A stretch of DNA of 64,000 bases from JAGOMW01 sp964644075 (GTDB lineage: Bacteria; Patescibacteriota; Gracilibacteria; BD1-5; UBA2023): the NCBI GenBank assembly GCA_964644075.1, contig CAZXUQ010000005.1:1-64000 (forward strand), in the 5' to 3' direction. Shown one piece after another: positions 28,916 through 37,744 of this stretch. Numbering within the stretch: position 1 is the stretch's first letter; each line of letters starts with the position of its first letter. The notes under the pieces are model-generated. The model made no database searches. It was not told the DNA's origin and saw only the letters and a program-made list of their open reading frames with translations. A program made the translations under genes and the position numbers.

Positions 28916-30465
28916 TTAGCATCCTTTCGCCTGAAGCCATGCAACGAGCGCCTCTATTTTCACGACTTCCTGCTCTCCTGAGTCACGATCTCGAACTGTC
29001 ACCTGACCCTGATCATAGTTCTCGGGCTCAACACAGATGGCATATGGGATACCCATTTCTTCACTGCGCTGATAGCGTTTCCCGATCGTCCCTGCCTCAT
29101 CATACTCGCAGACGAAGTGGCCTGAGAGGAGATCATAGAGAGCACTCGCCTGCTCAGAGAATTTCTTCACGAGTGGATAGACTGCCACCTTCACTGGAGC
29201 AACCTGCGGGGCAAATCGCATGACGACACGACTTCCCTCTTCGCNNNNNNNNNNNNNNNNNNNNNNNNNNNNNNNNNNNNNNNNNNNNNNNNNNNNNNNN
29301 NNNNNNNNNNNNNNNNNNNNNNNNNNNNNNNNNNNNNNNNNNNNTTCACTGGAGCAACCTGCGGGGCAAATCGCATGACGACACGACTTCCCTCTTCGCT
29401 CGTGACCTCATCATAGGCATCACACATAGCAGCAAGTGTGAGACGAGAGAGTCCGATAGACGGCTCGATGACGTATGGGATATATTTCGTATTATCGAAT
29501 GGGTCGAGATACGAAAGATCTTGCTTCGAGAGCTGCATATGAGCCTTGAGATCGTAGTCAGTTCGATTGGCAAGTGTGGAAATTTCTCCCCATCCAAATG
29601 GAAACAGATATTCGAAATCGCCTGCTCGCTTCGAGTAGTGTGGGAGTCACTCTGCTGGGATTTCGACAAATCGGACTTTCTCAGATTTGAATCCGAGCAC
29701 TTCTGTGAAAAAACGATTTTCTTCACGAAGCCACGTATCGAAATGCTCAGCATCTGTACCTGGCTTGCAGAAGTACTCGATCTCGATCTGTTCGAACTCA
29801 CGAGTACGGAAGATGAAGTTTTTCGGAGTGATCTCATTTCGAAATGCCTTTCCAGATTGTGCCACACCAAATGGGAGTTTCTTGCGAGATGAGCGAGCAA
29901 TATTTGGGAAATTTACAAATATCCCCTGCGCTGTCTCAGGACGGAGATAGACGAGAGAAAGAGCATCTTCCGTCGTTCCCTGGTGAGTCGAGAGCATGAG
30001 ATTGAACCGCTTCACTTCGCCCCAGTTCTTGGCTCCACAGTGAGGACATGCGATATGTCCGAGTTTCATGTAGGCATTGAGATCTTCGAGAGAGGTCTTG
30101 TCCCCTGCCCAGTTATTTGGTACTGGGAAGTTCGCATCTTTCTCAAGTGCTTCCTCGATGAGTTTATCCGCTCGATGTCGAGTATTACATTCGCGACACT
30201 CCATGAGTGGATCAGAAAAAGACCCGACATGACCCGATGCGACCCACGTCTGAGGGTTCATCATGATCGCAGCATCGAGGAGGACCATATCTTTTCGCTT
30301 CTGGACGAATTCTCGGATCCAGAGATTTTTGATATTTTCCTTGAGGAGTGCGCCGAGTGGACCGTAGTCCCACGAGTTCGCGAGACCTCAGTAGATCTCA
30401 GATCCCTGATAGACGAACCCTTTGGTTTTCGCAAAGGTGACGAGTGTAGACATTTCGAGAGACAT
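28916..30465 (-). CDS. glyS: Glycyl-tRNA synthetase, single-chain type (interrupted by an assembly gap)
   Basis: This is the alpha2-type GlyRS: TKGFVYQGSEIYGGLANSWDYGPLG at the N-terminus, YLRPETAQGIFVNF, IGKAFRNEI-type SGKAFRNEITPKNFIFRTREFEQ (motif 2), IEPSIGLSRL (motif 3) and a C-terminal anticodon-binding domain. A 100-N gap splits the gene, but a 55-bp repeat on both sides shows the contigs overlap. Collapsing 155 bp restores one frame of 464 residues. ATG 30463-30465 is used, with an in-frame ATG 12 nt later as alternative. It must also charge any UGA-reading tRNA-Gly. Preceded by a T-box leader. Confidence 0.92.
29190..29399. repeat. 55-bp direct repeat flanking the gap (assembly artefact)
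   Basis: Bases 29190-29244 are identical to 29345-29399. The two copies end and begin exactly at the N-run, the pattern of two contigs that overlap but were scaffolded without merging. It is not expected to exist in the genome. Confidence 0.92.
29245..29344. other. Assembly gap of 100 N
   Basis: Exactly 100 N, the conventional placeholder for a gap of unknown size. The flanking overlap indicates that no sequence is actually missing. Confidence 0.98.
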
Positions 30466-30481
30466 GGAAAACAAGTGAAAA

Positions 30482-30640
30482 AATAAAAACCCCAAGAAAA
30501 AGATGTTTTTCCTCGGGGTTCCAAAATATTTTAGAACGGTTCCACCCAAGTTTCTCTCTCGACAATTGTGAGATGAGACGCTTTATGATATATTTTCCCT
30601 CCCTCTGGTGCCAATCAGAGCTCATCAGGAAAATAAAACT
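30482..30640 (-). promoter_or_regulatory. T-box riboswitch with terminator upstream of glyS
   Basis: On the minus strand the leader contains the T-box core GGGTGGAACCGT (about 30537-30547), followed by a terminator (arms AACCCC/GGGGTT at 30488-30520, T-run to 30480). A competing antiterminator GGGT/ACCC leaves UGGAACC in a bulge. UGGA pairs with UCCA, the end of the local tRNA-Gly. A small Stem I (30592-30634) has GGC in its 8-nt apical loop (30610-30612), matching anticodon GCC. Uncharged tRNA-Gly should favour read-through into glyS. Confidence 0.85.
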
Positions 30641-30646
30641 ATAAAC

Positions 30647-30674
30647 AGTATAAAAAACTCACAAAAAAATGCAA
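30647..30674 (-). promoter_or_regulatory. Promoter of the T-box/glyS transcript
   Basis: Minus strand TTGCAT (30669-30674), a 16-nt spacer and TATACT (30647-30652). Confidence 0.7.
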
Positions 30675-30772
30675 TAAAATTTGCAATAAAAACACAATTG
30701 TGAGATGATGATTTGGTCGTTTTCGAGAAATACATTTCTCAACCCTTTCAATATCCTCTTATTTTTTCTCCT

Positions 30773-31120
30773 ATGAATACCTCTCTAGAAAATAATAACT
30801 ACTCAGGTCTCGATAAAGGAACACATATCCCATGAAGTGGGAGCACTCGATCGAAAGTTTTTAATCTTATGCCAGAAGTATATCTGGTAAAAGACGAAAA
30901 AACAAGATGGGAAGATATTTGCGCGAAATTCGGACTCTCAGAAGGAGTACTCAATTATCTAAAGGTGAATTTTTTTTCTATGAAACTCACAAACCAGACT
31001 ATTGCTTATGATAAGGGAACTCACACTATCACTATAGTACATACTGGAGATAAAGCATCAGTTCTTTTGCTTCCAGAAAGTTCAAGAATGGCTAATGAAC
31101 CTATGAAATTAGCAGCATAA
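30773..31120 (+). CDS. Hypothetical protein, 115 aa
   Basis: The frame from ATG 30773 includes one TGA at codon 21. The segment YLVKDEKTRWEDICAKFGLSEGVLNYLKVNF vaguely resembles a LysM-like beta-alpha-alpha unit, but the sugar-binding signature is absent. The C-terminal part is beta-rich. It is followed 10 nt later by another small gene and shares its terminator, so the two probably form an operon. Confidence 0.55.
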
Positions 31121-31130
31121 TCTTTTTTCT

Positions 31131-31535
31131 ATGAATGCCCTCAAGCCAAATGAAGTCATCAATACATCAGGGAAAAAAGCAGAATACTATGGATTCAAAA
31201 AAGATACTTTAACAAATCTTGATGGAGTCACTGCAGCTCCGAATGCTGATATGAATCGGAGTGAAAAACTTGAATCAAAGATTAAAGCAAGGTTTCCATC
31301 TCGATGAGTAATGGTTTTCGAAGATAAGAACAGTACCGTCATGCGTATCGAGTGAAAAGAATACTACGCAGAGATTACCATGAAAACTGCTGACCTAGTA
31401 CCAGAAAAAGTTTCGGCCATGGTAGATTTCTACAATCTCGTGGTAGAAAGACTTAAAAAAGAAGAAAAGATGAAAAAAAGGACAAAAAGCCTCATTGCAG
31501 GTCTTCATGATGAAATAGAAGAAGCAACCGCCTAA
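31131..31535 (+). CDS. Hypothetical protein, 134 aa
   Basis: A soluble charged protein with two TGA codons (at PSRGVMVF and RIEGKEYY). A central beta hairpin is followed by a long C-terminal helix (residues about 95-134). The stop codon lies in the left arm of the terminator. Family not recognised. Confidence 0.6.
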
Positions 31536-31552
31536 CTCTAGGCGGTTTTTTT
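31526..31552 (+). terminator. Intrinsic terminator overlapping a stop codon
   Basis: AACCGCCTA and TAGGCGGTT arms, 4-nt loop, seven T. Confidence 0.9.
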
Positions 31553-31578
31553 GACTTTCATACCTCGAGATATATACT
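31551..31578 (+). promoter_or_regulatory. Promoter of the EamA operon
   Basis: TTGACT at 31551-31556, a 16-nt spacer and TATACT at 31573-31578. The -35 box uses the end of the preceding T-run. The first ATG (31586) lies 7 nt after the -10 box. Confidence 0.7.
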
Positions 31579-31585
31579 CAGGTTC

Positions 31586-31702
31586 ATGCTCATCCTCGAG
31601 AACATCATGAAGCCGCTTGCATATATCAATATCGTGGCATGATGATGGTTGCTCTGTTTACTTCCCATATTTCTCTGGGTGGATGGAGATACTTTTGACT
31701 AA
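31586..31702 (+). CDS. 38-residue small membrane protein at the head of the EamA operon
   Basis: An ATG at the expected transcription start opens a 38-codon frame with two consecutive TGA (AGGW). The peptide has one hydrophobic helix (AYINIVAGGWLLCLLPIFLW) and an acidic end. Its TAA is 4 nt before the EamA ATG, so it could be a leader peptide coupled to, or a small partner of, the transporter. Confidence 0.5.
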
Positions 31703-31706
31703 CACT

Positions 31707-32630
31707 ATGAACTTCGCACCATTTCTCATCATCGTCGCCGCGACTCTCTGGGCACTCGATGGACTCCTCCGTCAGTCACTCTATGGCATGTCGGCACCGA
31801 CACTGATATTTTTCGAGCACTTACTCGGATTTCTTCTCATCGCACTTTTCGCCACTCACAAATTCCGTGGCATGATCCTCTCACGACGTGAGGTCACTGC
31901 GCTTTTTGCAGTATCATTTCTCTCGGGAGTGATAGGAACACTCTTTTTTACCAAGGCCCTCCTCGCTGTCGGATTTATCCCCTTCTCTGTAGCGATCCTC
32001 ATCCAGAAACTCCAACCTATTTTCGCCATCGGACTCGCTCTCATGATCGGACATGAGCGTATTCCAGTGCGGTCGTATTTCTTTATAGCGGTCGCTCTCC
32101 TAGCGGGATACTTCGTCACGTTCCCTCACGGTGTCGCCATGGCTCCAGCGGGTCAGCGCGAAGCCGTACTCTACGCGCTCATCGCCGCTGCAGCATGGGG
32201 AACATCGACCAATTTCTCGAAATACCTCCTCAAAAACCACCATCCCGAAGTCATCACGATGCTCCGATTTGGACTCACGATGCTCATGATCGGGGTCGGA
32301 CTCGTCCTCATCCCTGGATGGACAGAGGGATTCCGAGTACCCATGATGAAAGAGTGGCTCTATCTCCTCACGATCGCGTTCTCTACTGGACTCCTCGCTA
32401 TGTATATCTACTACCGTGGACTGCGCTCTGTGCCAGTACACGTCTCTGCGATCCTCGAGCTCACCTGGCCGATCGTGGCGATCATCGTGGACTACGTGGC
32501 CAATGGCACTCTCCTCGCGCCAAGCCAGTATCTCGCGACTGTAGTCCTCATCGGTGCTATGTACATGGTAACTCATCTTGCACATATAAAAGGCGTGAAA
32601 AATCTTGCACAAACAGAAAAATCACTATAA
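31707..32630 (+). CDS. EamA/DMT family transporter
   Basis: The 307-residue product has about ten hydrophobic helices in two homologous halves, starting with APFLIIVAATLWALDGLLRQSL and with AAAAWGTSTNFSKYLLK at the second repeat. This is the drug/metabolite transporter architecture. Substrates range from amino acids to nucleotide sugars; none can be assigned. No TGA codons. ATG 31707 is preferred to the upstream in-frame ATG at 31617 because it begins the first helix and follows the small gene's stop. Confidence 0.88.
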   Translation: MNFAPFLIIVAATLWALDGLLRQSLYGMSAPTLIFFEHLLGFLLIALFATHKFRGMILSRREVTALFAVSFLSGVIGTLFFTKALLAVGFIPFSVAILIQKLQPIFAIGLALMIGHERIPVRSYFFIAVALLAGYFVTFPHGVAMAPAGQREAVLYALIAAAAWGTSTNFSKYLLKNHHPEVITMLRFGLTMLMIGVGLVLIPGWTEGFRVPMMKEWLYLLTIAFSTGLLAMYIYYRGLRSVPVHVSAILELTWPIVAIIVDYVANGTLLAPSQYLATVVLIGAMYMVTHLAHIKGVKNLAQTEKSL

Positions 32631-32631
32631 T
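32605..32631 (+). promoter_or_regulatory. Promoter of micro-ORF unit 3
   Basis: TTGCAC at 32605-32610, a 15-nt spacer and a perfect TATAAT at 32626-32631, inside the last codons of the EamA gene. Confidence 0.55.
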
Positions 32632-32657
32632 ACATCTAACTTCACAACCCAAATAGT

Positions 32658-32711
32658 ATGGTCACACGACTTGGTACGAGTACATATTCTCTCTTCCCGA
32701 CGATTTCGTAG
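32658..32711 (+). CDS. 17-residue micro-ORF with its own promoter and terminator
   Basis: This short frame lies between a consensus promoter embedded in the upstream gene and a terminator 20 nt after its stop. The layout and length (17 codons plus TAG) match the unit at 2316, although the peptide sequences differ. It may be a free peptide or a small RNA of about 115 nt. Confidence 0.35.
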   Translation: MVTRLGTSTYSLFPTIS

Positions 32712-32729
32712 GCTATTTTGAAATATCTC

Positions 32730-32758
32730 AAACTCCTCGAAATTCGGGGAGTTTTTAT
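32730..32758 (+). terminator. Intrinsic terminator of micro-ORF unit 3
   Basis: AAACTCCTCG and CGGGGAGTTT arms (one G-T pair) with a 5-nt loop and T-run. Confidence 0.85.
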
Positions 32759-32818
32759 AAAAATACATACTTCTTTATTTTGGCTTTTGGTTCTTATTTT
32801 TTTCACTCTTTATACTCT

Positions 32819-33262
32819 ATGAAAAAATACCTCATCATCCTCGCTCTCGCACTCGTCGGAGTCACAAATGCCGCCTATCTCTCCTACCATGCCTACGATT
32901 TCTGGTTCGGAGCCAATGCGGAAGCACTCAGAAATCTCCCCTGCGATATCTCAAGCATGTTCTCTTGCTCAGACATCCTGCGTAATCCTCGGGCACTCGT
33001 CTTCGGCGTACCATTCCCGATGATCGCACTCGTCGTCTATCCAGTCCTCGCACTCCTCGCACTCTCAGGCTGGATCAGACAGTCTCTCACGGAAGCAAAA
33101 ATTCTCACAGCACTCTCACTTGGTGGTATGTGTTTCAATGGATATGTCATCTCACAGGAATACATCGTCGGGATATTTTGCCCACTCTGCGCGATGTGTA
33201 CACTCATCATCATTTCGATATTTTTCCTCTCGATATCTATCTGGAAAGGTAAACAGAAATAA
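32819..33262 (+). CDS. Vitamin K epoxide reductase (VKOR) family protein
   Basis: The 147-residue product is a four-helix membrane protein with the VKOR cysteine set: C-D-I-S-S-M-F-S-C-S in the first loop and the active-site FCPLCAMC near the last helix. Bacterial VKOR oxidises DsbA-like partners using quinone, allowing disulfide formation in exported proteins. The thioredoxin-like domain often fused to VKOR is absent. The start is placed at the MKKYLI signal-like segment; an upstream TTG frame is ignored. It is 3 nt from the MazF-like gene. Confidence 0.88.
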   Translation: MKKYLIILALALVGVTNAAYLSYHAYDFWFGANAEALRNLPCDISSMFSCSDILRNPRALVFGVPFPMIALVVYPVLALLALSGWIRQSLTEAKILTALSLGGMCFNGYVISQEYIVGIFCPLCAMCTLIIISIFFLSISIWKGKQK

Positions 33263-33265
33263 ACT

Positions 33266-33649
33266 ATGAAGGATTTTCAGAAATGGCATCTCGTGAAAAC
33301 ACTCATCGAATCTCAAGATAAAAGAGAACTTTTTCGTGAACGCGAGATCTGGTGGTGTTCACTCGGAGAAAATATTGGCTTCGAACAAGATGGGAAAAAT
33401 GAGCAATTCGAACGACCAGTGCTGATCTTAAAGAAATTCAGTCACGACGTATTCCTCTGAATTCCGATGACTTCAACTCAAAAAGAACATCCATTTTATT
33501 TCTCATATCAGCTCAATGAAACGAAAGGATCATTTATCCTATCGCAAGCAAGAATACTCAGCGTAAAAAGGCTCCAGAGAAAAATCACGAGCCTCGGTCG
33601 TGGAGTCTTCGCAGATATCAAATCTCAGTATATAAAAATAGTCTCATAA
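33266..33649 (+). CDS. PemK/MazF-like protein, solitary
   Basis: The 127-residue product contains FREREIWWCSLGENIGFEQDG, FERPVLILKKFSHDVFLGIPMTS and SQARILSVKRLQRKI, the strand order of the PemK/MazF fold (compare GDIWWV, RPVLIL, variable loop, RVLSxxRL). MazF proteins cut RNA as toxins. One TGA gives Gly in VFLGIPM. No antitoxin gene is adjacent: the upstream neighbour is VKOR. It may be a domesticated RNase or act in housekeeping. A hairpin follows. Confidence 0.72.
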
Positions 33650-33652
33650 AAA

Positions 33653-33676
33653 GCGAAAGCCCCACTTTCGCGGGGC
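33653..33676 (+). terminator. GC-rich hairpin after the MazF-like gene
   Basis: GCGAAAG and CTTTCGC arms with loop CCCCA, or alternatively GCCCC/GGGGC. It lacks a T-run, so termination would be inefficient or Rho-like. Confidence 0.4.
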
Positions 33677-33744
33677 AATCTCGAGTGCCGTGTGGCAATT
33701 TTGTACCCACAGTATATCGCATAATTCCCTAAAATCAAAACTTT

Positions 33745-34227
33745 ATGAAAAAACTCATTTTTCTCTTCATCCCACTTCTCTTCCTCTCATCGTGTTCGAT
33801 CGACTGGAATGATGAAAAAGATAAAAAAATCGCAGAATTAGAGAGGCAAATTCAAGAAAATACTGCGGTAAAAATTAAAAAAGATAGTATGTGTAAAAGG
33901 CTTCTTCCAGAAATCAAAAAACAAATGGAAGTAAAAATTGATACAAAAGAAACTCAAAGTACGATAGTAGTCGAAGATATATTTTATAGTCCATATATGA
34001 ATGATTGTGTTTTTATTACAAATGAACTCTCTCAGAAAACATATACCTCTCGTATGCTTTTCCTTCTAACAACAAAATTTTGATATAGCCCAAGCGTTCT
34101 TAGTTGCCAGACTAGCACTATTTATCCTGAATGATGCGATAGTTTTGATTTTTGGTTACAAAAGATTAAATGAGCGAACGAATCCATACCAACAAAATTA
34201 GATATGTCTCCCGTTCATCAAATATAA
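33745..34227 (+). CDS. Predicted lipoprotein, 160 aa
   Basis: The signal peptide MKKLIFLFIPLLFLSSCS ends in a lipobox (LSSC). A short coiled-coil segment follows (DEKDKKIAELERQIQENTAVKIKKD), then a compact domain with several Cys (SMCKRLLPE, NDCVF, LSCQT, EGCDS) that may form disulfides, consistent with the VKOR gene nearby. Three TGA codons in the last third. Family not recognised. Confidence 0.65.
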
Positions 34228-34264
34228 ATTTTATTTCAATATCTCAAATCTAATCACTATTCTT

Positions 34265-36163
34265 ATGTCACTCCCTCTCTCTACAAAGCGTCACTCCCTC
34301 TCTCATATCATGGCTCAGGCTACTCGCATGGTCATGTGAGCAAACGTGAAACTCGCTATCGGACCTGATGTCGATAATGGTTGGTACTATGATATCGACT
34401 TCGGCGATACAGCACTCGAAGAATCCAAGCTCAAAGACATCGAAAAGAAGATGAAAGGGATCATCCGTGAAGGACAGGAGTTCCGCCAGTTCTCACTCTC
34501 TGTGGCTGATGCGAAAGCATTTGTCTCGGCAGTCGGTGAGACCTACAAACTCGAAATGATCGAGGATCTCGCGAACAAAGGTGAGACGACGATTTCATTT
34601 TTTGCTAATATCGGGAAGTTTCAAAATCCTGCATACGCTGGATTTGCCTTTCTCGAAAATCCCGACTCATACGCTCTCGACAGTGCGGATGGGCGATCCG
34701 TCGTGAGTGAAAACCAAGGAAAAACCAATTTCGATTTCCGCACTTCGACATTTATCGACATGTGTCAGTGACCTCATGTGTTGAATACGAGCATGATTCC
34801 TGAGGATTCATTTCGCCTCGATAAACTCGCCTGAGCCTACTGGAGAGGAGACGCGAAAAACCGTCAACTCACTCGCATCTATGGACTCGCGTTCGAGACA
34901 GGTGCGGAGCTCCAGGCATACGACACTATGATGGAAGAAGCGAAAAAACGTGATCACCGAATACTCGGAAAAAAGATGAAACTCTTCACGGTATCAGATA
35001 TGGTAGGCTCTGGGCTCCCTCTCATCCAGCCACGTGGGATGATCATGCGAAAGGCGATCGAAGAATACCTCTGGTCACTCCATGCTGATAAGGGATATCA
35101 TCGTGTCTGGACACCACACCTCGCGAAAGAGGAACTCTACCAGACATCATGACATGCAGGAAAATACCTCGAAGATATGTTCTCTGTCTATGGTGGTACG
35201 AGCAAAGAGAATTTCTTCCTCAAGCCCATGAACTGTCCGCATCATATGCAGCTCTTCGCGGATAACCAGTTCTCCTATCGTGATATGCCGATCCGATATT
35301 TCGAGCCTGCGACCGTCTACCGAGATGAGAAGACAGGACAACTCTCTGGGCTCACGCGCGTGAGGTCGATCACTCAGGATGATGGACACCTTTTCTGTCG
35401 GGTGAGTCAGATCCAGGAGGAGGTCGCGACTATCGTCTCGATCGTGAAGGAGTTTTATACGACATTTGGACTCATGGATGGGTACTGGGTGTCACTCTCA
35501 GTACGTGACCCTGCCACTCCAGAGAAATATCTCGGAGACAACGCCGTCTGGGAGATCGCTGAGAAAGCTCTCGAGGAAGCCGCGAAATCGAGCGGACTCA
35601 ACTATCGACCGATGCCCGGAGAGGCAGCGTTCTACGGACCGAAGCTCGACTTCATGTTCCGAGATGCGATCGGACGTGAGTGGCAACTCGCGACGATACA
35701 GTGTGATTTCAATCAGCCAAATCGGTTCAAACTCTCGTTTAAAAATGAAAAATGAGAAGATGAGCAACCGGTCGTCATCCATAGGGCAATCTCAGGATCA
35801 CTCGAGCGATTTATGGGTATCATGATCGAGCACTTTGCCTGAGTCTTCCCTCTCTGGCTCGCACCAGAGCAGGTTCGTATCATCCCAGTCGGTGAGTCAT
35901 TCGCAGACTATGCTCACGAGGTAAAGAAAACTCTCCTAAGTGCGAATATTCGCGTTAGTGTCGATGACTCCTCTGACTCCCTGGGTAAAAAGATCCGAAA
36001 TGCAGAAACTGATCATGTGAACTACATCGCCGTCGTCGGAGAACAGGAGATGAACTCTCGTACTCTCGCAGTGAGGAATTATAAAACTCAGGAGAAATCT
36101 ACTGAAAGCGTAGAGGAATTTACATGACATATCAGTCAGGAAATACGAGAAAAAAAGCTCTAA
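34265..36163 (+). CDS. thrS: Threonyl-tRNA synthetase lacking the N-terminal TGS domain
   Basis: The 632-residue product starts directly in the editing domain: KRHSLSHIMAQA carries the HxxxH metal-like motif. DFRTSTFIDMCQGPHV supplies the Cys/His of the editing site. The catalytic core has MNCPHHMQ (zinc Cys), RYFEPATVYRDEKTGQLSGLTRVRSITQDDGH (motif 2) and HRAISGSLERFMGIMIEHFAG (motif 3). A standard anticodon-binding domain ends the protein. The usual roughly 60-residue TGS domain is missing. TGA encodes many glycines. The stop is directly adjacent to the stop of the convergent acyltransferase gene. Confidence 0.94.
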
Positions 36164-37297
36164 TTAGACTTCATTCCATTTCCCGATAGAATCCTCTAGT
36201 GGATCATCACCTGGGACAAGTGAGGGAAGAATATCAACCATATTTTTTCCATGAGTAATAGATCAAATTCAAATACGTACTGGTCATCTTTTGAGTCATA
36301 TATTACCTCCGAATACTCGCCTTTCATCAGAACCAATCATCCACTGTGGGTGTCACTCATTAACTAAGCGTTGCAGAAGCGCCATAGTACCTTTACTTGG
36401 ACGAGCCATACTAAGCAATCAATGTCGATCTGTCTTATCTGTTGTGCCAGACGGTGCTATAAGGATAATTTTTCATTCTGAAAGTTTTTGCCTTAAAGCC
36501 TTGGAGAAGTTCGCGCGTATCATCCGCTTTGAGGGGAAGGCTATATCTCATCGGTCCGTATCTGGAACTGTCTTGAGTCCATTTGCAAACCGTGACATAC
36601 CGGTGAGATTAAAACTATCTGTGGTGATCGCTGGTCAGATCACGATAAAAATATCTTTCGGATCTACACCGAGAAACTCTCTGAGATAATGGGCAATGAA
36701 CGGAAGATTTGCCCACGTAGAATGATTGGAAAGTATAACCATACCCTTTCACTCCTTCATTGCATTATCCCATTCTATTTTGTACTCTCGAAATTGTCTT
36801 CATATCTCGCTATAGTTACTGATGAGTGCCCGTATAATAACACTATTCGGAAGCATAGATACGATCTTGCTCCATCTTCCCAATCATGGAAATGGGATTT
36901 CTCCTTTTGGATCAATCGGGTACTCAATCTGTCTTGGATCATCGATGCGAAGCCTCCCTAAAATATCTCATGCCTTCGTATGTATTGCTCTTTGTACGGT
37001 AGGTACTGTTTTTATAGAAGATCCATCACCAAAATACTGTCTAAAAAGCATTTGCGTCCAGAACGGTACATTAAATTCAAGTTCGTCAGGAGCGAGCCCT
37101 CAGAGAGGCTCTCCTTTAGGTGTAAGTATCTTTATTGCTCGATCGATTGTTGCAGCAATATGTCTTATAACTACTTCATCTCTTCTCTTTCTCTCAGTTC
37201 CCCCTCATGCTTTATTGATAAATAAGTTGTTGTGGGGCTCAGTGAATCAGAGTCTCTGAAGTTCGCATTGCACATATGATAAAATGGGGTTTTGCAT
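36164..37297 (-). CDS. PlsC-like acyltransferase with long N-terminal extension
   Basis: The 377-residue product (about ten TGA) has acyltransferase motifs late in the chain. LSNHSTWANLPFIAHY (residues about 207-222) matches the H-x4-D/N catalytic motif, and ILIAPSGTTDKTDRHG (about 295-310) resembles the FPEGTRS motif. Similar enzymes transfer acyl chains to glycerol phosphates. The roughly 190-residue N-terminal extension (PTVQRAIHTKAGDILGRL, DDPRQIEYPIDPKGEIPFPG) is unassigned. A TTGACT -35 lies upstream, with TACTAT/TATTAT 6-9 nt before the ATG. Confidence 0.65.
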
Positions 37298-37415
37298 TCT
37301 CTTATAATAGTATGAAATGTTGTTATAAGTCAACTAAAAATTCTATTTTCTTTTCGTCAATAAACATTTGCAAAAAAATTAGTTATGCATAGTATCGTAA
37401 AACTTATTTTTTGTT

Positions 37416-37691
37416 ATGAAATTTTCTCTCTCATCACTGAGTCCAATAGCAGGTATCGTCGGGCTAGTAGCTCTCGTGAACATACATCCAAGTACTGCTC
37501 CGTCCTCGGCTGAGACATATGAGATCCCGAGAGTACAAGGATGAGTGAGACGAGTGGTCAGAGAGACGCTCGATACACCAAGACCAACGAATGAAGAAAT
37601 TATCAAACGTGCTGACGAGGCATTTACTAAGTTCGATGAGGCTTCAAAAAAAGCACGCGAATGAAATCGAAGACGACTTCCAAGCGAATAA
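37416..37691 (+). CDS. Small secreted or anchored protein, 91 aa
   Basis: The N-terminus is hydrophobic (LSPIAGIVGLVALVNI) and probably a signal anchor. The rest is charged and helical (TNEEIIKRADEAFTKFDEASKKARE). Two TGA codons. A likely promoter (TTGCAA, 16-nt spacer, TAGTAT) lies just upstream. A strong terminator separates it from the C26 peptidase gene. Function unknown. Confidence 0.55.
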
Positions 37692-37716
37692 TAAAATCTT
37701 TCTTGCAAAAAACCAA

Positions 37717-37744
37717 AAAACTCCTACAAAGAAAGGAGTTTTTA
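37717..37744 (+). terminator. Intrinsic terminator immediately before the C26 gene
   Basis: AAAACTCCT and AGGAGTTTT arms with an 8-nt loop. Its T-run touches the next ATG at 37744, so the downstream gene probably needs read-through or an unseen promoter. Confidence 0.8.

Noticed and set aside
29190..29399. Tandem duplication inside glyS
   Set aside because: The copies end exactly at a 100-N placeholder and collapsing them restores the frame; an assembly artefact is the simpler explanation.
33653..33676. H-type pseudoknot (GCGAAAG/CTTTCGC stem with loop CCCC pairing to GGGG)
   Set aside because: The connecting loops would be zero nucleotides long across a 7-bp stem, which is sterically impossible; it is kept only as a hairpin.
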